Positions 7,801 through 13,300 of a stretch of DNA of 15,864 bases are shown here, piece after piece. The stretch covers positions 1 to 15,864 of the forward strand of contig JAISAA010000086.1 of the NCBI GenBank assembly GCA_031266955.1. The letters are read 5' to 3'. This DNA comes from Oscillospiraceae bacterium. Lineage in GTDB: Bacteria; Bacillota; Clostridia; Oscillospirales; Oscillospiraceae. The position numbers and the translations under genes were made by a program. Under the pieces are notes generated by a model. The model did not search any database. It saw nothing but the letters and a program-made list of their open reading frames with translations, and was not told the DNA's origin. Each line of letters starts with the position of its first letter. The first letter of the stretch is position 1.

Positions 7801-8756
7801 CCGTCGCGGCTGGCGATTCGGCGCAGGTGAGCGGCGTGTTCATCGAGGGGACTAAGCAGTACGTCCCGGCTTCCACAGGCTCAATATTCCAAGTCTCCGG
7901 CACGCTCACTTTGGACTCTGGCGCCGTGCTGGAGAATAACCGCGCGACAAACGGCGGCGGCGTGAACGTCGCGGGCGGCGCGCTCGTGATGCAGGGCGGC
8001 GGCATAACCGGCAACATCGCCGACAGCGGCGGCGGCATCCACGTGGGCAGCGGCTCGGCGGAGCTGGACGGCGGAGCTGTAAGCAACAACACGGCGACCG
8101 GCAACGGCGGCGGAGTCGCCGTCTACGCGCAGTTCACGCTGTCCGGCGCGACGATCTCCGGCAACACTGCGGTAGGCAACGGCGGCGGCGTGTATCTCAA
8201 CTACGCAAACATCCTTGAGCTGTCAAGCGGGACGATCAGCGGCAACAGCGCGCAAAACGGTGGCGGCATTTACGCCGACTACAACATCCCAGAGCTCGGC
8301 AGTATCTCGATAACCGGCAACACGGCGAGCGCCAACGGCGGAGGTATATATATACCGTCGGGCGTTGTAGTCACGGTGACGGGAAGCGTAGTAATCAACG
8401 GCAACTCGGCCTTGCTCGGACAGTGCGCATACGCGACAGGCACGACAACCGCGTATCCGCTCGTTATCAACCCGGAATCAGGGCAGAAGATCAATATATC
8501 CGACATCGTCTATCTTGACGGAGCAAACACACGGATTGATTTGCTGTTGACGCTTACCGATTCGAACATTGACACACCGCTGAAAATACAAGTGTCGAAT
8601 CCGACGCTGACCCGCAATGTTGCGCGAACACCGAGCAATGCAGTAGCGACGGCGAGCGTTTCCTACTTTGAGCGTTGGACAGGCGATCCAATGGCAGTAG
8701 GTACAGGACTGTACGCAGCATATATAATCTACAACGGCGACACAATAGCTGAGTAG
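1845..8756 (+). CDS. Giant secreted adhesin-like beta-helix protein (2303 aa)
   Basis: The start is placed at ATG 1845 rather than the in-frame GTG at 1818 because it begins a standard signal peptide (MAKKRNLNRLLSLFLTLAML..., AWA cleavage near residue 33) and AAAGGA (1828-1833) lies upstream. Domains: acidic/Pro linker to ~85; a Gly/Ser/Thr-rich beta-helix-like region ~90-390 similar in style to Cthe_2159-type carbohydrate-binding domains; two to three beta-sandwich repeats ~490-730 (each with VTV(E/P)D and a GxGT...YxLSG pattern); a GLUG-type region ~752-1124 with (S)YNTG motifs ending in PTLIWQ; then two arrays of Pmp-like coils (GGG(V/I)Y...GGxISGNTA), 21 coils at 1251-1811 and six at 2037-2191. 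No catalytic motif, LPXTG, SLH or dockerin is visible; the C-terminus is YNGDTIAE. Probable role: surface adhesion or polysaccharide binding. A strong terminator follows. Confidence 0.9.
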   Translation: MAKKRNLNRLLSLFLTLAMLFSLTVGLGGAAWAAEEDAPELSIEDVFVQGASETPDEASDAEEQEIPATPKLPDTAPDDESAAPPTIGAGYRIRTPDKYQIDPGDIRGTIYVDVASTPDNPVILIGNGTAPTATPNGTLTIQCTVAGVTLQLQDLWISSPYNGGSVFVFAGAGNTLSVTDGSTAIIESTASDNYAAIRVGSNTSSTTELTITGTATSKLYVYKDSTSAAVGGNPYEASGKITFASGNTFIKGSGVGAVVGGDSTSLTNKDITVSGGLLCIEANARGAGIGSSNQGSCAGNVYITGGTTLINVDFSGSAIGYGASGYIGGELHISGGTLEVYIDENATPYWNVGGIAGANNIAITADMYFGSGYALESDVAAVDLSGFDDPQTEHITATFTPDGGDETTAYDADGFNQYYYTEPATPPRYTPYNWDINSGLKTLYLYLPTAPKTGTIKVAVGDGPNPDTNEFAYVYDPATGFTVTPMTKYDFTFTSTATVDVYYTDSAQTIGSAFSVYEDGRVYFTVVPASGTVSASATNATLTPHGNGIFELSDPTGDGTVAITVTGTNGVYPVTFSGTHEYVAVGGVTAQIVTVEDSETLSFTVTPDYGWGIGAVTSSSGTVTPKSDGSYTLAGVTSAATVTIPTTQTFRTVTFSSADAVATIGGTIVQTATVPDNGVLFFKAAPYLGYDVTGVTPGSGTVTGPDADGFYMLSGATANTTVTIATAVDDDSWYGEDTSGNAYADTSWHTGASPYTLSDAADMAGLAMLVNGGTAFDGEVIQLSADVDLGTHTWIPIGGGRAFDTVGGVPSAGAAFKGTFIGGGHAITGVQIQPQVFADGLGAVGLFGYVDGGLLADFSVGGAVTFTESVYAVAGAVGFITGEIYHVTNNVTVAVNGANATYTGGVAGIVSNPGRSAAFYVENSVNNAAITGRSRLGGLVGETRAVYTGGVIVDQSYNTGVITGNDSEGSAYVGGVVGYSMGYILNCYNTANVTVGIEGGRSRIYAAGIAGLLNGASAPYAKLSDSYNTGLISTPQDPDFDFTQPLWAYNDDSGQVVVSNVVYLDNMPEQDNMGAQVTDIHRVDSGDMASSAVIGDGYLSGAYFAAGSPSPTLIWQGTAATAYGPIYFDPSSPTSGDGTITDPVNTLADAVALQSLTRTTIYALGNVTIGRASAETITVNPTADVQRVVSRGAPDPLIIVGENGTLNVPQGYVDGDGVGTGSLIGVANGGTLNVSGGSLQNNGSSSSTASGGGVNVSRGGTFNFTGGVISGNTGVNGGGVYLTPGSTFTNSGGTVSNNTAMGNGGGIYVPSGVTLSLATGSVSGNTARGNGGGVYLEGGALTMSGGVIGDNTAALGGGVYLGSGSSFELTGGEVTRNTSASDGGGVYLASGNLFTLNGGAISGNTANGNGGGVYVPIAQSFAVASGSVTGNRTTLGGGVYAAGSVTFASGSAANNTSNSNGGFVYVAAGGVFELTGGTISGNTASASGGGVYTSGTVTLSGGELSDNTATGGSGGGVYLADGTLTLSGTAAISANAAAGSGTNGRGGGIYKAAATSTLTLSGGSIDHNTATVGGGVHIITGNVTLSGTDITDNHANSGGGIYLDGAGASNPLTITGGSISNNTASTAGGLYLSWGLVNMSGGTISGNSPGGVYTSSSSTQFNMSGGSITNNTVPSGSGGGINLRDGTLNISGTAVISGNTANGNGGGISVTDRFTMTGGTISGNTASGSGNGGGVYLSGSSVTYTISGGVISGNSANNGGGIHTNNGTLNITDGAVIENNTATANGGGICAYSSNVLTISSVVMTGNTAALGKGVYVAYNNRVTIAPAAGEVFDLEDELYLPSGVTLWIGASLANITGDLNVRTAASPSAGLTVATPATGYTLTPADAQKIYYANTDDYSVTFSNTTAVLAASVFMDGSAAVDGNGTRANPFNNVLSALSESKYLLPVIMIGGPTAIDAADLDLSGGTYEGAVFRRGLSYTGVLFSVAAGDSAQVSGVFIEGTKQYVPASTGSIFQVSGTLTLDSGAVLENNRATNGGGVNVAGGALVMQGGGITGNIADSGGGIHVGSGSAELDGGAVSNNTATGNGGGVAVYAQFTLSGATISGNTAVGNGGGVYLNYANILELSSGTISGNSAQNGGGIYADYNIPELGSISITGNTASANGGGIYIPSGVVVTVTGSVVINGNSALLGQCAYATGTTTAYPLVINPESGQKINISDIVYLDGANTRIDLLLTLTDSNIDTPLKIQVSNPTLTRNVARTPSNAVATASVSYFERWTGDPMAVGTGLYAAYIIYNGDTIAE
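5595..7277 (+). repeat. Coding repeat array 1: 21 Pmp-like beta-helix coils
   Basis: Residues 1251-1811 of the giant protein consist of 21 successive units averaging about 27 residues. Each starts GGG(V/I)(Y/N/H) and carries a late (G)GxI(S)GNTA motif; coils 9, 15 and 16 have GGF or GG only. A degenerate GKGVYVAY coil follows at 7278. At DNA level the units share ggcggcggcgtgtac and atctccggcaacac(g)gc segments, so unequal recombination could change the coil number. Confidence 0.9.
7953..8417 (+). repeat. Coding repeat array 2: six Pmp-like beta-helix coils
   Basis: Residues 2037-2191 repeat the same GGG(V/I)...GNTA unit six times (about 26 residues each), then end in a degenerate GQCAYATG coil at 8418. 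The array is separated from array 1 by a cap and a new head segment. Confidence 0.88.
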
Positions 8757-8768
8757 AATCTTTTTTGC

Positions 8769-8826
8769 GCCCGACCTCCACCTATACATCAATTTAAGTG
8801 TGGAGGTCGGGCGAACTTTTATTTTT
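8769..8826 (+). terminator. Strong intrinsic terminator after the giant adhesin gene
   Basis: GCCCGACCTCCAC (8769-8781) pairs perfectly over 13 bp with GTGGAGGTCGGGC (8800-8812), followed by GAACTTTTATTTTTT. It lies 12 bases after the TAG stop. It should separate the transcription of the giant adhesin from the two downstream genes. Confidence 0.88.
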
Positions 8827-8852
8827 TATTCGGGTGAGGTTTAGAAAGCAAA

Positions 8853-10313
8853 ATGAATGGAAGCTTATGGTATTCGAGCAAAGAATATAATAAAAATCGA
8901 AACAGTTGCAGAAGAATGCTTGCGCTGTTTTTGTCGTTGTTGCTGATGTTTTCAGTAGCAATAACGGCTTCTGCGGATAGAGGTGAATCATCATTCGGCT
9001 ATATTTATGTTTCCAACCAAGCAATGAATATCGGCGATATAGTGGGTGTGCAATTATGGGTTGATTCGGCAAATTTAATAAATCTTGTTGAAGATTTTGG
9101 CGAGGACTTCATTGGTTATTACGGATTTTCACCAACACTTGGGTATTCGAGCGATAAACTGGAATTATTGAGTGCTGATTGGAGTGCTGAGGCAAAAGGA
9201 AAAATAGTTTACGACTGGATGGAAAATGACGGTATCGAATATCGTGATGCAACCTTATTTGGTGTTGACAATAAAATGAGGTCGTGTATAGATTATATGG
9301 GATATTTCGAAGGGTGTTGGGAAAATGCTGTTGTACTGACTACGGCAAGTTTCGAAGTTACGGAGGCTGGCACGCTCACGGATGCTCTGTTTTTTACAGG
9401 CGCGGAAGTGTTAAAGATTGAAGTAACCGTCACGCCGCCCGGTGGCGACCCTGAGCAGGGCTACACCATCACTCCAACAGGCGATGCAGAAGCCACAGAG
9501 GGCGTCCCGTTCGACGTCGCTGTGACGCTGACGGCTGACCCGGAAATCAATAATCTCGGCTCGTTGGAAGCGTACCTGACGTATACGGGCGACGTCATGC
9601 CAGATCTCACAGGGCTCAGCGGGGATGAAGCAAACCCGCGCGTCACGCAGTCGGGCGAGGAAAAAAAGCTGGCTATTTCGTATACGCCTTTCGAGAACGA
9701 TAACAGCAGCTTCGGAGCGGAACCCACAGCGGTAGTCACGATTCCGTTCACCGCGCAGAGCGACGGAACCGCGACGTTCACGGTCACGGGCGGCAAGGTC
9801 TCGCTGTCGCCGTATGAGTCACCGATGAGCGAAGCGGGAAGCGGCGAACCCTTGACCGTGACGATAGCCGCCGCGGCGGCGCCGATCACCTACGACGCTA
9901 CGTATAAAGGCGCGCCCGCGGGCTACACACTGCTCAAATACAAGCTGCTCGAAGCGCCGGCTAAGGTCTGGACATACGCCGGGCAGCCGATGCACTACGC
10001 GAAAATCGATAATGAGCATTACGTCACATATTTAGTGACGACCTCCGTTGCGAGCGGCGACGCCGCGCTTGGAGAAATCAAGCTAACAGAGACCGATATA
10101 ACAGCGTTTAACGGCGACGTAGACGGCGTCGGCGGTGTTGAAATCATTGACGCTCAGCTCACGTATGAGTTGTCCAAAGGTCTGTTTAACAGCGCCGAGA
10201 GTCTGAGCACGGTGAACATCGCCGCGCGGCTCAGCGCCGACGCGAACAACGACGGGCAGATCGACAAGGCGGATGCGCTCGCCGTACAGACACTGCTCCA
10301 CGCGGGCAAGTGA
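8853..10313 (+). CDS. Secreted cohesin-like/dockerin protein (486 aa)
   Basis: The ATG at 8853 follows a GGGTGAGG ribosome-binding site (about 8832-8839). The alternative ATG at 8916 has only a weak site. A signal peptide (hydrophobic LALFLSLLLMFSVAIT, ASA cleavage near residue 41) leads to a divergent cohesin-like domain (~48-193), a Pro/Gly linker (TPPGGDPEQG), a second cohesin-like domain (~204-340, V-P-F-DVAVTLTA start, TIPFTAQSDGTATF end), an uncharacterised module (~344-415) and a C-terminal type I-like dockerin (~420-483). The dockerin has two F-hand loops: DVDGVGGVEIID (422-433), where loop position 5 is Val instead of Asp/Asn, and DANNDGQIDKAD (463-474), which is canonical. Dockerins bind cohesins in a calcium-dependent way. 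The next gene offers a cohesin. The first ~170 codons are AT-rich, unlike the rest. Fold assignments are by eye; the dockerin is the surest. Confidence 0.8.
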   Translation: MNGSLWYSSKEYNKNRNSCRRMLALFLSLLLMFSVAITASADRGESSFGYIYVSNQAMNIGDIVGVQLWVDSANLINLVEDFGEDFIGYYGFSPTLGYSSDKLELLSADWSAEAKGKIVYDWMENDGIEYRDATLFGVDNKMRSCIDYMGYFEGCWENAVVLTTASFEVTEAGTLTDALFFTGAEVLKIEVTVTPPGGDPEQGYTITPTGDAEATEGVPFDVAVTLTADPEINNLGSLEAYLTYTGDVMPDLTGLSGDEANPRVTQSGEEKKLAISYTPFENDNSSFGAEPTAVVTIPFTAQSDGTATFTVTGGKVSLSPYESPMSEAGSGEPLTVTIAAAAAPITYDATYKGAPAGYTLLKYKLLEAPAKVWTYAGQPMHYAKIDNEHYVTYLVTTSVASGDAALGEIKLTETDITAFNGDVDGVGGVEIIDAQLTYELSKGLFNSAESLSTVNIAARLSADANNDGQIDKADALAVQTLLHAGK

Positions 10314-10317
10314 TCCG

Positions 10318-10335
10318 GCGGCGTAATGACGCCGC
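10318..10335. other. Intergenic hairpin between the dockerin and SLH genes
   Basis: GCGGCGT (10318-10324) pairs perfectly with ACGCCGC (10329-10335) around AATG, directly after the TGA stop. There is no T-run, so it is unlikely to terminate. It may protect the upstream mRNA end or set the expression ratio of the two genes, which are only 59 bases apart and probably co-transcribed. Confidence 0.5.
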
Positions 10336-10372
10336 AAATCGCGGCCCGGCGACAAGGGCGGAGTGATGGAAT

Positions 10373-13300
10373 ATGACAAAATCAAAAGCAATTGAATTAC
10401 TGCGGAAAAAGGCGATGCCGCTGCTGCTGGCGCTTGCGCTGCTGACGGGGCTCGTGCCGGTTTTGTCGGCGGTGGCGGACTCGCCGAAAGCGATCCTGAC
10501 CGCGCCCGCAGCGGTATACAGCGGCGATAGCTTTACCGTCACGCTCACGGCGGACGCAATTATCGCGTCCGTCGAGGCGACGGTCAATTATAATAAAGCG
10601 CTCGTGGAGTACGCGGGCGGCGATTCCGATTCCCCAGCCGGCGAGGAAAATCTGCTCGTCACAAACGACGCGGATGCGGGAACGCTGTTCCTCTCCCGCT
10701 TCGGCGATGAGCTGAGCGCGGGAACGGCCGTCGCGGTTTTGCCGTTCACCGCGAAAATGGACGCGAGCGGCGCCGCCGCGTTCAGCGTCGCGAGCGGCGC
10801 CAAAACCTCGCGGAGCCTTGCTACAGCTATGACGGCGCTTGACCCCGGTGACGGCGTGAGCGTGAATATCACGGCAAAGCCCTCGGGCCCCGTGCAGCTC
10901 GCCCCGCCGGTATTTTCGGCGGTGACGGCGACGGTGTTTCCAACGCCGGGCACTCCCGAGGGAACGTCCCGCACGACGATAAAGCTGAACATCCCCGTTT
11001 GTCCCGAGGACCCCGACGCGACGCTTCAAATACAGTACGGCGAGACGTCGGCGGTGAACCTCGGCGATACGTCCGTGCGGGAAGGCTCTGACGAATTCGT
11101 CGGGCTGAAACCCAATACGAACTACTCCTTCCGCGCGAAGTACGCGTCATCCGATCAGACAGCTTGGTTTGATTCGGATATGACAGCATATATAATCATA
11201 AAAACGCTGCCCCCGGAGCTCGCGCCGCCGACGCTTTTGGCGGCGCCGAAGACCAAGGGCGCGACGTCCGTAACGCTCACAGCGGTCGCAAATTCGACGC
11301 AGGACGCGGCGGCGACGCCCGAGTACCGCGTATCTCCCGACGGAGAGGCTTGGAGCGAATGGCAAACAAGCACGGCGTTCACCGGGCTGTCGCCCGAGAC
11401 GACGTATCGATTCCAGGCGCGGTACAAAGCGAAAACGACCGCGTCGTGGTACGACTCCGCGCCGGGCAATACGGTGAGCGTAACGACGGCGGCGGCCTCC
11501 GCCTCCTTCAGCATTGTGATAGGCGCTTTCACACACGGCGGCGTGGAAGCCGATGTTGCGGAAGCGGCGGCGGGAGAGACCGTCACGCTTACGGTGCTGC
11601 CCGAGCCGGGATATAAGCTGTCAAACAATAGCGTGAAGGTGAACGACGGTGCGGTGACCGTTACGCCGGGCGAGGCGTGGAACGAGTTCACGTTCACGAT
11701 GCCGGACTCCGACGCCGTCATAACGGCGAGCTTCAGCGCGGCAATCGAGCACGACGTCGCGCTCAGGGGCATAGGCGGAGATCAGCAGAATGTGCCGAGA
11801 GCAAACAAAACAAAGGCGATATTGGGCGAAGAAATACAGATCAACGTTTACACGGGAGCGTCCCACAGACCGATAATGTCAAGCCTGAAGGTCACGGCAG
11901 CTTCCGGGCGCGACATCCCGATTGCCTATAATAGAGATGTTCTGGCGTATGTGTTCATCATGCCCGATGAGAACGTCGAGGTGTCGGTTGAGTACGAGCG
12001 GTATTACCGCATAAGCGCGGAGCAGTATACGGAAGGCGGCATAAGCGCCGTATCGGAGATGAGCACTGCAGTCGCCGCAGAGGGCGAGCTCGTCACGGTG
12101 ACGCTTACGGTTGCGGAGGGTTGCGAGTACGTCGAAAACAGCCTGACGGTCACGGGAGCAAACGGCTCGACAACGCCCGTTACCAAGGTGAACGATACCG
12201 TGTACACGTTCCCGATGCCGGCGTCCGACGTTTCGGTGACGGCGGAGTTCAAATTTCCCGGCGGAGCGCGCGCGGAGTGGGAGGGCCTTGGCACGGAGGA
12301 AAGCCCGTACCTCATCCAAAACAACGAGGATATGATAGAGCTTCGCACCGCCGTCAACGGCGGAGAGGGGTTTTACTATGATGATGATTTCAGACCCGGC
12401 GAGGAGTTCGACGGCGTATACTTCCGGTTGACCGAGGACCTCGACCTTACGACGAGCGAGCCGAACTGGCGGCCGATAGGCGCGGCGTACACGTGGGATA
12501 ATGAACACGAGCAGTTGGGTGATATCCCGAGATATTTCTCCGGCGTCTTCGACGGCGGAGGGCACAAGATCAACCTCCGGTGCGAAATGTTTTTCTCCGA
12601 AACGGCAATAAGTGAAACTGCAAAAGGACTGTTCACGAATCTCTACGGCGGAACGATACGCAATCTGGAGCTGACCGGCAGCATCGCCGGAACAGCCGGC
12701 GCAGCCTTCGCGGGAGATGCCCGATCGGAGTACACTCACAACCGAAGCAAAGGGTCCCCGCTGATTGAAAACTGCGTCAACCGCGTAAACGTATCGGTAT
12801 CACGCGGCTCAAGCGGCTTTGTCCTCACCGCGAGATACTTGACAATAAGGAACTGCGTGAATTATGGAAGTCTCTCGGGGGGCTACAAAGGTACGACGAG
12901 CGGATTTGTACACGACGGTAGGGGCACCGGTGTTATCACGGACTGCGTAAACTACGGCAATATGAGCGCGGGCTCGACGGTAACGGGTATCGGCAGCAGT
13001 GTGTCGCTTATCAAAAACTGCGCGAACTTCGGAAACCTGTCAGGGGCCACCACATATGGGATCGGTACCGGCACAAGCGATCAATCGATGACGATAGAGG
13101 ACAGCTTTAACGCCGGCGCCGTAAAAGCATCCGCCAACGCGAGCGGTATATCGGGTGGCGGCACGGTCAGAAACTGTTACAACCTCGGTGCCGTCGAATC
13201 CACCGGAGTGCTCGCAAGCAGCGGGCTCAACGTCGATGGCATAGCCTTCTCGGCAAAGGTATACAACAGCTACAACGCGGGCAGCGTAACGGGCCCGAGG

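Noticed and set aside
5595..8417. Regularly spaced repeats that could suggest a CRISPR-like or tandem DNA array
   Set aside because: The units are imperfect, 72-90 bases long and in one open frame; they encode beta-helix coils.
8794..9072. Minus-strand open frame of 92 codons in the AT-rich island
   Set aside because: It lies opposite a signal peptide and a domain in a better-supported frame, and it starts inside the terminator region with no recognisable product.
10318..10345. Hairpin after the dockerin gene considered as a terminator
   Set aside because: No T-run follows the 7-bp stem; the next bases are AAATCGCGG, so read-through into the SLH gene is expected.
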